Of a stretch of DNA of 64,000 nt, positions 35,400 to 44,347 are shown one piece after another. Numbering within the stretch: position 1 is the stretch's first letter; each line of letters opens with the position of its first letter. The DNA comes from Sphingopyxis solisilvae (GTDB lineage: Bacteria > Pseudomonadota > Alphaproteobacteria > Sphingomonadales > Sphingomonadaceae), in contig NZ_JADKYM010000003.1 of the NCBI RefSeq assembly GCF_015475875.1, forward strand, positions 88,633-152,632, in the 5' to 3' direction. The notes under the pieces are model-generated. The model was not told where the DNA came from and made no database searches. It saw only the letters and a list, made by a program, of their open reading frames with translations. The position numbers were made by a program, and so were the translations under genes.

Positions 35400-36413
35400 C
35401 TATTGGTGTGTCGGGGTTGCAAGCCAATCGTTGCGATACCAGTCAACGAAGGCCGGAATGCCGACCGACAGCGGCGTCGTCGGCGCGAAACCCAGGTCGC
35501 GGGCGATGTCGTCGATGTCGGCAAAGGTCTGATAGACGTCGCCGTCCTGCATCGGCAGCAGGTTGATTCCAGCCTGGCGGCCGCACGCGGCCTCGATTTC
35601 GCGAATCAGGGCGGTCAGTTGCTCGGGACGGTTGTTGCCGATGTTGTAAAGCCGGTGCGGGGTCGAAAAACCGCCGGGCTTTTCGCGACCGTCGTCGACC
35701 GGTGGCTGATCGAGTGCCAGCACGACCCCGTTCACGATATCGTCGATGAAGGTAAAGTCGCGCAGCATGTCGCCGTGGTTATACACGTCGATCGGCCGTC
35801 CCTGCAGCACCGCTTCGGTGAATTTCCACACCGCCATATCGGGGCGTCCCCACGGGCCATAGACGGTGAAGAAACGGAGCCCCGTTTGCGGCAGGCGGAA
35901 CAGATGGGCATAGGTTTCGCTCATCAATTCGTCGGCGCGCTTGGTCGCCGCATAGAGCGAAATCGGCGTGTCGGCGCGGTCAGCGACGCGGAACGGCGTG
36001 TCGCTTCGCATTCCGTAAACCGACGACGAGGACGCATAGACAAGATGGCGAACGCCGCGGTGGCGTGCCAGCTCCAATATGTTGACGTGCCCTGCAATGT
36101 TGGAGTGGACATAGGCGGCAGGATTTTCGAGCGAATAGCGCACGCCGGGCTGCGCACCAAGATGCACGATGCGGTCGACCGCCACATCGGCCAGCGCCGC
36201 GGCCAGCGCGTCGGCATCGCCAAAATCGACGTCGGCAAAGGTGAAAGCGTCACCGCCGGTTGCCGCCAGATGCGCGACGCGGGCCTGTTTGAGGGCCACC
36301 GAATAATAGGGCGTGAAATTATCGATCCCGACCACGCGCTCGCCGCGCGCGAGCAAGGCGGCGGCGACGTGCATTCCGATAAAACCCGCAGCACCTGTTA
36401 CGATGATGGTCAA
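35400..36413 (-). CDS. UDP-glucuronate 4-epimerase
   Basis: This 337-residue extended SDR enzyme converts UDP-GlcA to UDP-GalA. The motifs are GAAGFIG (residues 7-13), HLGAQPGVRYSLENP (84-98; the pattern that marks this family), SSSSVYG and Y154/K158 in SLYAATK, then RFFTVYGPWGRPDMA. The start codon is TTG at 36413, with AAGGAC seven bases upstream; there is no ATG nearby. The TTG overlaps the stop of a possible 62-codon upstream frame. The substrate is made by the dehydrogenase at 25.4 kb. Confidence 0.88.
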   Translation of the reverse strand: MTIIVTGAAGFIGMHVAAALLARGERVVGIDNFTPYYSVALKQARVAHLAATGGDAFTFADVDFGDADALAAALADVAVDRIVHLGAQPGVRYSLENPAAYVHSNIAGHVNILELARHRGVRHLVYASSSSVYGMRSDTPFRVADRADTPISLYAATKRADELMSETYAHLFRLPQTGLRFFTVYGPWGRPDMAVWKFTEAVLQGRPIDVYNHGDMLRDFTFIDDIVNGVVLALDQPPVDDGREKPGGFSTPHRLYNIGNNRPEQLTALIREIEAACGRQAGINLLPMQDGDVYQTFADIDDIARDLGFAPTTPLSVGIPAFVDWYRNDWLATPTHQ

Positions 36414-36660
36414 TGCTCGTCCTTGTCGCTGCCGTTGGTCTCCCGGGCGTTGCCCGGCGAATGGCTTAGCGCTTTAAACCCGAAGGGTAAATTCAGCGGT
36501 AACAGCCAGAGGGCTCGGGCGGCCACGATCGCCATACGCGCATATTCCGCCTGCGTTCGGCCATATCCTGTGTTTATCGCCGCCGCGCCGCTTGGCATTT
36601 GCTTTCAACACGGCGTTTGCGCAGTCTGGCACTTTCGATGAGAACGGGAGATACGGCTTG
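36414..36660. other. Divergent intergenic region with a doubtful small frame
   Basis: These 247 bases lie between the divergent epimerase and D-aminoacylase genes and must carry both promoters. A 62-codon minus-strand frame (36410-36598) ends in a TTGA overlap with the epimerase start, so it could act as a leader, but it lacks a recognisable domain and its start region runs against the aminoacylase frame. No clear promoter boxes or operator are visible. Confidence 0.4.
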
Positions 36661-38208
36661 CACAGACTTACGCGTCGCCAGCTTGTCGGCGGAAGCCTTG
36701 CCGGGGGCGCGTTGGCCGCGATGCCGATGATCGCGAGCGGATCGGAGCGAGCGTCGATCCATGTCCGCGACGTGCTGCTCGTCGACGGCACTGGCGCCGC
36801 GCCGCGGCGGGCCGATGTCGCGGTTGCGGGCGACCGTATCGCCGCGATCCTTCCGCCCGGCGCGCCTGCGCCGGCCGCGACGCGGGTGGTGGAAGGCGAG
36901 GGGCGCGTCCTTGCTCCGGGTTTTGTCGATACGCACACGCATGGCGACCCGCTGACGCAATCCTATGACGCCTTCCTCGCGATGGGTGTCACCACTATCC
37001 TGCTCGGAATGGACGGCAGCGGGCCGCGCATCGGGGACGATCTCGACCTGCGGCCGTGGCTTGCGGCCATCGACCGCGCGGCGCTACCGCTGAACGTCGC
37101 GGCACTGGCAAGCCACGGCACCTTGCGCCGCGCTTCGGGCATCGCCGACTCGGTGCGGCGCCCCGACGATGCGGCACTCGAGCGCATGGCGGCGCGGCTC
37201 GACGCCGAACTGGCCGCGGGCGCGTTCGGGCTGTCCTATGGCCTCGAATATGTTCCGGGCATCTACGCCGAGCCCGCCGAACTGGCGCGCCTGGGCCGCG
37301 CGGTTGCCGACCGCAACGGCGTCGTGATGAGCCATATGCGTTCCGAAAATGACGAGGATATCGAAGCGTCGATCGAAGAGCTGATCGCGTCGGCGCTGCC
37401 GGCGCGGCCGCATATCTCGCATCTCAAAGTGGTGTTCGGCAAAGGCGAAGACCGCGCGCGCGAACTGCTGGCGCTGATCGCCGCCAAACGCCGCGCGGGT
37501 ATCGACCTGTCCGCCGATGCCTATCCCTACAACGCGAGCTTTACCGGCATCGCCCTCCTGTTTCCCGAATGGGCGCTGCCCCCCAGCGACTATGCCGCGG
37601 TGGTGACGTCGCGGCGGCAGGAACTGTACGATCATCTGGTCGCGCGGATGACGCGGCGCGGCGGGCCGGAGGCGCTCTTGATCGGTACCGCGCCCTATGC
37701 GGGAAAAACGCTCGGGCAAGCCGCCCGCGAAGCCGGTCTTCACTTTGCCGATTTCCTGATCAAGATCGGGCCTGGCGGCGCTTCGGGTGCGCATTTCACC
37801 ATGGACGAGGCGTTGCAGGATGTCCTGATCATCGATCCCGACGTCGCGATCGCGACCGATGGCGGACCCGGCATGCGTCACCCGCGCGCGACCGGCACCT
37901 ACGCCAAGCTGATCGAACATTATGTCGTGGGTGGCGGCCGCCTGCCGATCGAGCAGGCCGTCCGCAAGGCGAGCGGCCTGCCTGCCCGGCTCCTGCGGCT
38001 TCCCGACCGCGGGGTGATTCGACCGGGCGCGAAGGCGGACATGGTCCTGTTCGCCCCCGAACGGGTGCGCGCCCGTTCGACCTTCGTCGATCCGCTGGCG
38101 AAAGCCGACGGGTTCGACATGGTTATCGTGAACGGACGGCCCGCTTGGGAAAATGGCGAAAGGGTCGGCGCGCCGGGGCGCTTGTTGCGCGCGGCGGCGC
38201 CATCCTGA
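36661..38208 (+). CDS. Exported D-aminoacylase-type amidohydrolase
   Basis: This 515-residue metal-dependent hydrolase removes acyl groups from N-acyl-D-amino acids or related substrates. It shows PGFVDTHTHGD (residues 88-98) with the metal-binding His pair, MSHMRSE, HLKVVFG and ATDGGPGMRHPRATGTYAKL near the end, as in the D-aminoacylase/dihydroorotase superfamily. I choose TTG 36661 because GGGAG lies eight bases ahead and it gives a twin-arginine signal (LTRRQLVGGSLAGGALAA), implying export of the folded enzyme. A longer frame to 36592 would bury that signal. It faces a DmpA-like peptidase on the other strand. Confidence 0.86.
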   Translation, partial: HRLTRRQLVGGSLAGGALAAMPMIASGSERASIHVRDVLLVDGTGAAPRRADVAVAGDRIAAILPPGAPAPAATRVVEGEGRVLAPGFVDTHTHGDPLTQSYDAFLAMGVTTILLGMDGSGPRIGDDLDLRPWLAAIDRAALPLNVAALASHGTLRRASGIADSVRRPDDAALERMAARLDAELAAGAFGLSYGLEYVPGIYAEPAELARLGRAVADRNGVVMSHMRSENDEDIEASIEELIASALPARPHISHLKVVFGKGEDRARELLALIAAKRRAGIDLSADAYPYNASFTGIALLFPEWALPPSDYAAVVTSRRQELYDHLVARMTRRGGPEALLIGTAPYAGKTLGQAAREAGLHFADFLIKIGPGGASGAHFTMDEALQDVLIIDPDVAIATDGGPGMRHPRATGTYAKLIEHYVVGGGRLPIEQAVRKASGLPARLLRLPDRGVIRPGAKADMVLFAPERVRARSTFVDPLAKADGFDMVIVNGRPAWENGERVGAPGRLLRAAAPS

Positions 38209-38255
38209 ACGACGGCGAACGCGTCTTTCCCGCGGGCCGCCGAAACGTCAGGACG

Positions 38256-39386
38256 TCATTTGTCCGTCGCGGTCAGCCACGGCAATATCTTCTCGGTCGG
38301 CAAGCGCTTCACCGTGTCGCGATGCCCCTCGACGGTTTTGCCGGCGAACAGCGAGTTGATGACGGCCTCCTCGGTCGCTTCTGCCACCGCCTGAAACAGC
38401 GGCGAGAGGGCTTCGTTGCGCAGATCGTCAATCGCCGCGACCGGCGAGATCCCCTCTTCGCGCCGGACACCGGGATGGGTGGAAAAGGCGATCGCATAAT
38501 CGCCCGATCCGTTGGAAAAGGACGAGCCGGTGCGGCCGATGCCGACAAACGCCCGCTCGGCGATTCGGCGCAGATTGCGGTCGGACAGCGGCGCGTCGGT
38601 CGCGATGACGATGATGACCGAGCCGTCGGCGGTATCGCGAGTGCCTTCGCGGCTGAACGCGTGGCGGCCCAGCCGGACGCCGACGGGTACTCCGGCGATC
38701 GTCAGCACACCGCCGTAGTTGCTCTGGACCAGCACGCCGAGCGTCCACCCGCCCTGCGCGGCAGGCAATTTGCGTGATGAGGTGCCGATGCCGCCCTTGA
38801 AGCCGAACGCGACCGTGCCGGTCCCCGCACCCACCGATCCTTCCGGCACCGCTCCGCCTGCGGCACTTTCGATCGCGCGCCTGGCGTCGGCGATTGTGAC
38901 GCGCCGCCGGCGAATGTCGTTGAGGACACCGTCATTGGTCTCGCCAACCACGGCGTTGACCGAGCGAACCGCCTCGTTGCCCGGCTGCGCCAATGTCCAT
39001 TCGACGGCGGCGGCCGCGGCTTCCGGGACATTCAGCGTGTTGGTCAGAAGCACCGGGGTCTCGATCTCGCCCAGCTCCGTAACCTGCGTCGAGCCGGCAA
39101 ATTTGCCATAGGCATTGAAGGCGACGAAGCCGGCGGGGACGCGCGAGCGAAAGACATTCCCGCCATGCGGCAGGATCGCCGTGACGCCGGTGTGGATATC
39201 CTTGCCTTCCTCGATCGTGACATGGCCCACGCGCACGCCGTCAACATCGGTGATCGCGTTTCGCGGCCCGGGCGGCAGGACGCCGATCACCACCCCGGCC
39301 TCGCGCGCCCGCTGTTCGGGGGGAGCAACGGGGGCAGGGGACGCGGCGGTCAACAATGCCATGGCCAATACTGCCTTGCCCAACAT
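38256..39386 (-). CDS. DmpA-like P1-family aminopeptidase (Ntn hydrolase, S58)
   Basis: This 376-residue precursor has a signal peptide (MLGKAVLAMALLTAASPAPV). The N-terminal nucleophile motif is VPEGSVGAGTGT: self-cleavage between G183 and S184 would expose the catalytic Ser, followed by FGFKGGIGTSSR. Relatives (DmpA, BapA) release D-residues or beta-amino acids from peptides. ATG 39386 has GGGAGG nine bases upstream; the extension to 39497 is not family-like. The convergent D-aminoacylase suggests that both take part in using D- or beta-amino-acid compounds in the periplasm. Confidence 0.9.
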   Translation of the reverse strand: MLGKAVLAMALLTAASPAPVAPPEQRAREAGVVIGVLPPGPRNAITDVDGVRVGHVTIEEGKDIHTGVTAILPHGGNVFRSRVPAGFVAFNAYGKFAGSTQVTELGEIETPVLLTNTLNVPEAAAAAVEWTLAQPGNEAVRSVNAVVGETNDGVLNDIRRRRVTIADARRAIESAAGGAVPEGSVGAGTGTVAFGFKGGIGTSSRKLPAAQGGWTLGVLVQSNYGGVLTIAGVPVGVRLGRHAFSREGTRDTADGSVIIVIATDAPLSDRNLRRIAERAFVGIGRTGSSFSNGSGDYAIAFSTHPGVRREEGISPVAAIDDLRNEALSPLFQAVAEATEEAVINSLFAGKTVEGHRDTVKRLPTEKILPWLTATDK

Positions 39387-39555
39387 TTCAAACCTCCCGA
39401 TGATGCGGCTTGCTGCACTTCTAATGAGGTGGACCCTGACTTTCCACCGCCCATTCGTCCTGCACTGCGGCTTGCGGCGTTGCGACTCACCGACCAAAGA
39501 GTTGCACGCGATAGTGATCGCTCGGCACAGGTTAATGGAAGTTATTGGAGAAAAG

Positions 39556-39631
39556 TGGTGAGCCCTGCTGGGTTCGAACCAGCGACCTACTGATTAAAAG
39601 TCAGTTGCTCTACCGACTGAGCTAAGGGCCC
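39556..39631 (-). tRNA. tRNA-Lys (UUU anticodon)
   Basis: Read on the minus strand, the 76-base sequence begins GGGCCCTTAGCTCAGTCGG and ends with encoded ACCA. The acceptor stem GGGCCCT/AGGGCTC pairs with one G-T; the anticodon stem CTGAC/GTCAG holds the loop with TTT; the T arm GCTGGTTCGAACCCAGC is intact. It lies 41 bases downstream of folK on the same strand. No integrase or attachment duplication is visible beside it. Confidence 0.97.
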
Positions 39632-39672
39632 ATCCCGGCGCTGCCGGTGCAGCGTCAAAATGAGCCGCCGCC

Positions 39673-40194
39673 CTAGTGCCGCGCGGCGCCGCGGTCAACC
39701 GGCTTTGGCCGCACCAGACGAGCTGCGAGTTGCCGGATGCTGCGTAGGCGGAGCGGGTGGCGCCAGTCGGGAGCGATGGCGCGCAGCGGCCCGAGCACGA
39801 AATCCCGGTCGGCCAGTGCCGGATGCGGAATAGTTACCATGGCACCCGACCAGACGCCGCCCGACCAGAGCAATATATCGAGATCGAGCGTTCGCGCGCT
39901 CCAGCGCTGGCCGGTGCGGCGGCCGAAGCTGTTTTCGATCTGTTGTAACCGCTCGAGCATCTCCGGCGGATCAAGCGGGGAGGCGACCAGCGCCACCGCA
40001 TTGGCATAACGTCGCCGCGAGGGGCCGAGCGGGTTGCTTGCGATGATAGGGCTGGCATCGACCGGTTCGATATCGTCGCTTTCGAGCGCGGCGAGCGCCG
40101 CCATCAGCACCGCGCGCGGATCGCCGAAGCGCGCATGGCGGCGATTCGACCCGAGACCGATAGCGTATAAAGGAAGCGGCGTTGCGTTGCGCAT
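39673..40194 (-). CDS. folK: 2-amino-4-hydroxy-6-hydroxymethyldihydropteridine pyrophosphokinase
   Basis: This 173-residue folate-pathway enzyme transfers pyrophosphate from ATP to the pterin alcohol. It shows YAIGLGSNRRHARFGDP at the front, SPIIASNPLGPSRRRYANAV, the ENSFGRRTGQRWSARTLDLD signature (residues ~87-106) with the metal-binding Asp pair, and IPHPALADRDFVLGPL. The length is normal. It is divergent from the uracil-DNA glycosylase gene, whose start lies about 24 bases away, so the two share a very short promoter region. Confidence 0.93.
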   Translation of the reverse strand: MRNATPLPLYAIGLGSNRRHARFGDPRAVLMAALAALESDDIEPVDASPIIASNPLGPSRRRYANAVALVASPLDPPEMLERLQQIENSFGRRTGQRWSARTLDLDILLWSGGVWSGAMVTIPHPALADRDFVLGPLRAIAPDWRHPLRLRSIRQLAARLVRPKPVDRGAARH

Positions 40195-40217
40195 GCTCTC
40201 GCGCCTATCGCAGATAT

Positions 40218-40907
40218 GTGGAGATTCCCAGCCCGTTGCCCGGTACCGAGCCGCCGCGCGATTGCCCGCGCTGCCCGCGATTGGTCGCCCTGCGGCGCGA
40301 ATGTCAGGCCGAGCATCCCGATTGGTGGAACGCGCCGGTCCATGCGTTTGGCGACCCTGATGCCTGGCTGGTGTTGGCGGGACTAGCCCCCGGCAAACAT
40401 GGCGCCAACCGGACTGGACGCCCGTTCACCGGTGACTATGCGGGCGACCTGCTGTTCGCGACGCTGGCCAAGTTCGGGCTGAGCAAGGGCAGATATGATG
40501 GGCGGATCGACGACGGGCTGATGCTGAAGGGCACCGTCATCGTCAACAGCGTCAAATGCCTGCCGCCGCAGAACAAGCCGCTGCCAGCCGAAATCGCCAA
40601 CTGTCGTCCCTATTTCGAATCCCAACTTGCCGCGCTCACGAATATGCGCGTCATCATCGCGTTGGGCCGCATTGCCCATGATGCGGTTCTGCGAGCGGTC
40701 GGCCTGCGCCTTGCCGCGTATCCGTTCGCTCATGGCGCGGTCCATCGGCTTCCCGCCGGCCACTTTCTGGTCGATAGCTATCATTGCTCGCGATACAACA
40801 CGAACACCGGCCGATTGACCCCGTCCATGTTCGCCGACGTATTCCGGACCGCGTTTGTGCTCCGCGATCAGACGAGCGGCCCGAATTCCTCGACCAGCCC
40901 GCGATAA
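40218..40907 (+). CDS. Family 5 uracil-DNA glycosylase (UDGb)
   Basis: This 229-residue base-excision repair enzyme removes uracil and deaminated bases. CPRCPRLVALR near the N-terminus supplies part of the iron-sulfur cluster ligands. The first motif, GLAPGKHGANRTGRPFTGDY, has the APxxHGxNRTGRPFTGD form typical of UDGb, and the second, SYHCSRYNTNTGRLT, replaces the HPSPLN of family 4. I place the start at GTG 40218 (VEIPSPLPG...). The longer TTG 40182 frame would run into folK. Its 3' end overlaps rppH by 40 bases tail-to-tail. Confidence 0.9.
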   Translation: MEIPSPLPGTEPPRDCPRCPRLVALRRECQAEHPDWWNAPVHAFGDPDAWLVLAGLAPGKHGANRTGRPFTGDYAGDLLFATLAKFGLSKGRYDGRIDDGLMLKGTVIVNSVKCLPPQNKPLPAEIANCRPYFESQLAALTNMRVIIALGRIAHDAVLRAVGLRLAAYPFAHGAVHRLPAGHFLVDSYHCSRYNTNTGRLTPSMFADVFRTAFVLRDQTSGPNSSTSPR

Positions 40908-41344
40908 AGCACACGCTTGAACGGCACGATCAGTTTCTCGATCTCGTTCAGCTCGGCCCAGCGCCACGCACGAAATTCCTGATGCTTGGTATGAATGTTG
41001 ATGTCGCTGTCGGTGCCCATGAAACGCATCAGGAACCAGTGCTGGCGCTGACCGCGATATTTGCCGCCCCACATCTTGCCGATCAGATGGTCGGGCAGGT
41101 CATAGAAATATTCCTCGCGGCTGCGCGCGATGATTTCGACCAGCCCGCCGTGGACGCCGGTTTCTTCGCCCAGTTCGCGGATCGCGGCTTCCTCGGCATC
41201 TTCGCCGTCGTCGATACCGCCCTGCGGCATCTGCCACGCCTCGGCCGACGTATCGAGCCGCTGGCCGACAAAGACGCGGCCGTCGCGGTTCGCAAGCATC
41301 ACCCCGGCGCAGGGGCGATAGGGCAGTTTGTCATGATCGATCAT
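40868..41344 (-). CDS. rppH: RNA pyrophosphohydrolase
   Basis: This 158-residue Nudix hydrolase removes pyrophosphate from the 5' end of RNA and starts mRNA decay. The Nudix box runs from G42 to V64 (GGIDDGEDAEEAAIRELGEE and on), preceded by the RppH/NudH-specific YRPCAGVMLANRDGRVFVG and QMPQGGID. The C-terminal HQEFRAWRWAELNEIEKLIV fits RppH rather than other Nudix families. Its ATG overlaps the upstream esterase stop by ATGA, so the two are coupled. Confidence 0.93.
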   Translation of the reverse strand: MIDHDKLPYRPCAGVMLANRDGRVFVGQRLDTSAEAWQMPQGGIDDGEDAEEAAIRELGEETGVHGGLVEIIARSREEYFYDLPDHLIGKMWGGKYRGQRQHWFLMRFMGTDSDINIHTKHQEFRAWRWAELNEIEKLIVPFKRVLYRGLVEEFGPLV

Positions 41345-42288
41345 GCCGCGCCGGTAGCTTCGCTCACGATCGCTTTCAAGACGGTCAGCGCACCTCGGAT
41401 ATCGTCTTTGGCGCTCGGGATGCCTTGCGCCAGGTTGATATAGCCGTGGATGCTGCCCGCCGCCTCGCGGTAAGTTGTGGGGACACCCGCCTCGATCAGC
41501 TTGGCGGCATAGGCACGGCCCTGGTCGCGCAACGGGTCCAGCCCCGCCGTCACCAGCAGCGTTGGCGGCAGCCCCTCGGCAGGAAAATCGAGCGGCGAGG
41601 CGCGATAGTCGGCGGGATCCGCGGCATAATGGTTGCCGAACCAGGTCATGCTGCCTTTGGTAAGCAAATGGCCTTCGCCGAAATCGCGGTAGCTTTGCCA
41701 GTCGTCGTGCGTGGTCACGGCGGGATAGATGGGGTGGATTGCAATCACCGGCTTTGATGCGGGCTTGTCGCGAAGCGTAAGCGCCGTCGCAATGGTCAGG
41801 TTGCCGCCGGCGCTTTCACCCGACAGAACCAGCCCGGTGCAGGGGACATGGTCCGCGACCCAGCGTGTTGCCGCTTCGCAATCGTCGGGTGCGGCGGGGA
41901 AGGGGTGCTCGGGCGCGAGGCGATAATCGACCGCAATCACCGGTATGTCGAGCAAGCGCGCGGCTTCGGCACAATAGCCGTCGTGGGTATCGAGGTCGCC
42001 GATGACCCAGCCGCCGCCGTGGTAGAAGACCATGACCGGGCCGGGGTCGCGATCGGGTCGATTGTCATAGATACGGACGGGAATCTCGCCGGCAGGGCCG
42101 GGAATGCTCCGGTCCTCGACATGCGCAATCTCGCCGCGCGGAGCATCGGCCATCTGGGCCATGACGCGGAACATCTCGCGCGCGCCCTCGGGCGGCAGTT
42201 CTTCCATCTTGGGGCCTTCCTGCGCGTTCAGGAACGCGAGGAACATTGCCACGTCAGGGCGGGTGAAATGGGTGGTGCCGTCGGTCAT
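41341..42288 (-). CDS. Alpha/beta hydrolase of the hormone-sensitive lipase family
   Basis: This 315-residue esterase has the oxyanion-hole motif HGGGW (residues 90-94), the nucleophile elbow GESAGG (S159), the acid residue in TAGLDPLRDQG and the His in GSIHGYINL, which together give a complete HSL (family IV) catalytic set. There is no signal peptide, so it is cytoplasmic. The natural substrate is unknown, probably short-chain esters. It is the first gene of a two-gene unit with rppH and diverges from korAB. Confidence 0.9.
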   Translation of the reverse strand: MTDGTTHFTRPDVAMFLAFLNAQEGPKMEELPPEGAREMFRVMAQMADAPRGEIAHVEDRSIPGPAGEIPVRIYDNRPDRDPGPVMVFYHGGGWVIGDLDTHDGYCAEAARLLDIPVIAVDYRLAPEHPFPAAPDDCEAATRWVADHVPCTGLVLSGESAGGNLTIATALTLRDKPASKPVIAIHPIYPAVTTHDDWQSYRDFGEGHLLTKGSMTWFGNHYAADPADYRASPLDFPAEGLPPTLLVTAGLDPLRDQGRAYAAKLIEAGVPTTYREAAGSIHGYINLAQGIPSAKDDIRGALTVLKAIVSEATGAA

Positions 42289-42484
42289 CCTGTGATCCCC
42301 TTTTTCCGCTTCTGCGGCCTGTTGTTCGCGCAGCTATTCGGCATCGTCGCGGATAATTCAATCGCAATTCGCAACCCATTCGACGGTTGAAGTTTGCGGC
42401 GCACAATTTTTTCTCAATTGCGGCGTGGCGCCCACAGGCCTAGGCCAGCGTCACAGGTTCGCAAGATTCAAGGCAGAAGATAAG
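42289..42484. other. Divergent intergenic region upstream of korA and the esterase
   Basis: This 196-base gap holds the promoters of both directions. An AT-rich patch (CACAATTTTTTCTCAATTG near 42402) is the only notable feature. I see no clear operator or RNA structure. Confidence 0.4.
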
Positions 42485-44347
42485 ATGGCGACAGCGGTAG
42501 TGGACGAAGCCGACAAGCGGCAGTCCCCCCTCTCGGATGCGGTAGTAGTCAGATTTGCAGGCGATAGCGGCGACGGAATGCAATTGACCGGTGGTCAGTT
42601 TACCCTGTCCTCGGCGCTTGCGGGCAATGATTTTGCGACCTTCCCCGATTTTCCGGCAGAGATCCGCGCCCCGCAAGGGACGCTGTTCGGCGTGTCGGCT
42701 TTCCAGATCAATTTTGGATCGTCGGCGATCGATACCGCGGGCGACGCACCCGATGTGCTGGTCGCGATGAACCCGGCGGCGCTCAAGACCAATGTCCCGT
42801 CGCTGAAGCAGGGCGGGTTGATCATCGCCGACGAGGGCGAGTTCAACGACCGCAACCTCGCCAAAGCGAAGTATGACGCGAACCCGCTTGAGGATGGCAG
42901 CCTCGCGAAATGGCAGCTGCTGAAGCTGAATATCAGCCAGCTGACGATGGATGCGGTGAAGCCCTTTGGCCTTGGCAATAAGGAGGCGCTACGCTGCAAG
43001 AATATGTGGACGCTGGGGCTGGCGCTCTGGATGTTTGACCGCGACCGTGCGCCGCTGATCGACTGGCTCAACGCGAAATTCGCGAAGGCTCCCGACTTGG
43101 CGGCGGCGAACGTGGCGGCGCTCAACGCGGGGCACGCCTATGGCGAGACCGCCGAGCTGGCGGGGCCGTTGAAACAGCATCATGTCGATCCCGCGCCCGC
43201 GGCACCGGGCCTTTATCGCACGCTGACGGGCGCCGAGGGCGTCGCGCTCGGTCTTGTCGCCGGGGCGCAACTGGCCAAGCTGCCGATGTTTTTCGGCGGC
43301 TATCCGATCACCCCGGCATCGGCGATCCTGCATCACCTGTCGCGGCTCAAGGAATATGACGTCACGACCTTCCAGGCCGAGGATGAAATCGCGGCGATCT
43401 GTTCGGCGATCGGCGCCAGCTATGGCGGCTCGCTCGGCGTGACCAGCTCGTCCGGGCCGGGTATCGCCTTGAAGGGCGAGGCGATGGGCCTTGCGATCAT
43501 GACCGAGCTGCCGCTGGTCATTGTCAATTCGCAGCGCGGCGGTCCCTCGACGGGCCTTCCGACCAAGACCGAACAGTCGGATCTGTATCAGGCGGTCTAT
43601 GGCCGCAACGGCGACGCGCCAATGCCGGTGATCGCCGCGCGCTCGCCCGGGGACGCGTTCGAATGCGCGATCGAGGCAGTGCGGATCGCGGTGCAATATA
43701 TGACGCCGGTGATGCTGCTGACCGACGGTTATATCGCCAACGCCGCCGAACCGTGGAAAGTGCCCGACCTCACCGCCTATGAAGCTTTTCCGGTCGAGTT
43801 CCTGACCGAGGTGCCGGAGGGCGGCTTCAAGCCCTATGGCCGCGACGAAAAGCTCGCGCGTCCGTGGGTCAAACCCGGCACGCCGGGGCTGCTCCACCGC
43901 ATCGGCGGGATCGAGAAGGAAGTCGACACCGGCCACATCAACTATGCGCCCGCCAACCATCAGGCGATGACCGATATCCGCAAGGACAAGATTGACGGCA
44001 TCAAGGTCCCCGATCAGGTCGTAGAGCTGGGCGCCGAGGGCGGCAAGCTGGCGGTCGTCGGCTGGGGCTCGACTTTCGGCCCGATCCATCAGGCGGTACG
44101 CCGCAAGCGCGCCGAAGGCGCGGACGTCAGCCATGTCCATATCCGTCACATCTGGCCAATGCCTGCAAATCTGGGTGAGCTTTTGAAGAGCTATGACAAG
44201 GTGATCGTGCCCGAAATGAATACGGGGCAGCTCAAGACCGTGCTGCGCGACCAGTATCTGGTCGATGCGCGGCCGGTGAACAAGGTGTCGGGCCAGCCCT
44301 TCACCATCGCCGAAATCGAAGCCGCCATCGAGGAGGCATTGAAGTGA
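42485..44347 (+). CDS. korA: 2-oxoacid:acceptor oxidoreductase subunit alpha, fused gamma domain
   Basis: This 620-residue subunit of a CoA-dependent 2-oxoacid (most likely 2-oxoglutarate):ferredoxin oxidoreductase has an N-terminal gamma domain (VVRFAGDSGDGMQLTGGQF, then FPDFPAEIRAPQGTLFGV) fused to the alpha part (MFFGGYPITPASAILHHLSR, GPGIALKGEAMGLAIMTELP, QRGGPSTGLPTKTEQSDL). This gamma-alpha fusion is the usual arrangement in KorA of aerobic bacteria. ATG 42485 is chosen; an in-frame extension to 42425 has no good start signal. It overlaps korB by GTGA. The likely partner is a ferredoxin encoded elsewhere. Confidence 0.9.
   Translation: MATAVVDEADKRQSPLSDAVVVRFAGDSGDGMQLTGGQFTLSSALAGNDFATFPDFPAEIRAPQGTLFGVSAFQINFGSSAIDTAGDAPDVLVAMNPAALKTNVPSLKQGGLIIADEGEFNDRNLAKAKYDANPLEDGSLAKWQLLKLNISQLTMDAVKPFGLGNKEALRCKNMWTLGLALWMFDRDRAPLIDWLNAKFAKAPDLAAANVAALNAGHAYGETAELAGPLKQHHVDPAPAAPGLYRTLTGAEGVALGLVAGAQLAKLPMFFGGYPITPASAILHHLSRLKEYDVTTFQAEDEIAAICSAIGASYGGSLGVTSSSGPGIALKGEAMGLAIMTELPLVIVNSQRGGPSTGLPTKTEQSDLYQAVYGRNGDAPMPVIAARSPGDAFECAIEAVRIAVQYMTPVMLLTDGYIANAAEPWKVPDLTAYEAFPVEFLTEVPEGGFKPYGRDEKLARPWVKPGTPGLLHRIGGIEKEVDTGHINYAPANHQAMTDIRKDKIDGIKVPDQVVELGAEGGKLAVVGWGSTFGPIHQAVRRKRAEGADVSHVHIRHIWPMPANLGELLKSYDKVIVPEMNTGQLKTVLRDQYLVDARPVNKVSGQPFTIAEIEAAIEEALK

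Noticed and set aside
39165-39593. Plus-strand open frame ending in a VSPAGFEPATY-like peptide
   Set aside because: The ending is produced by translating the tRNA-Lys gene in antisense, and the rest is the antisense of the DmpA-like gene and its leader. It is a common spurious annotation.
39556-39631. tRNA-Lys as an integration site for a mobile island
   Set aside because: No integrase, no partial repeat of the tRNA 3' end and only housekeeping genes are seen beside it.
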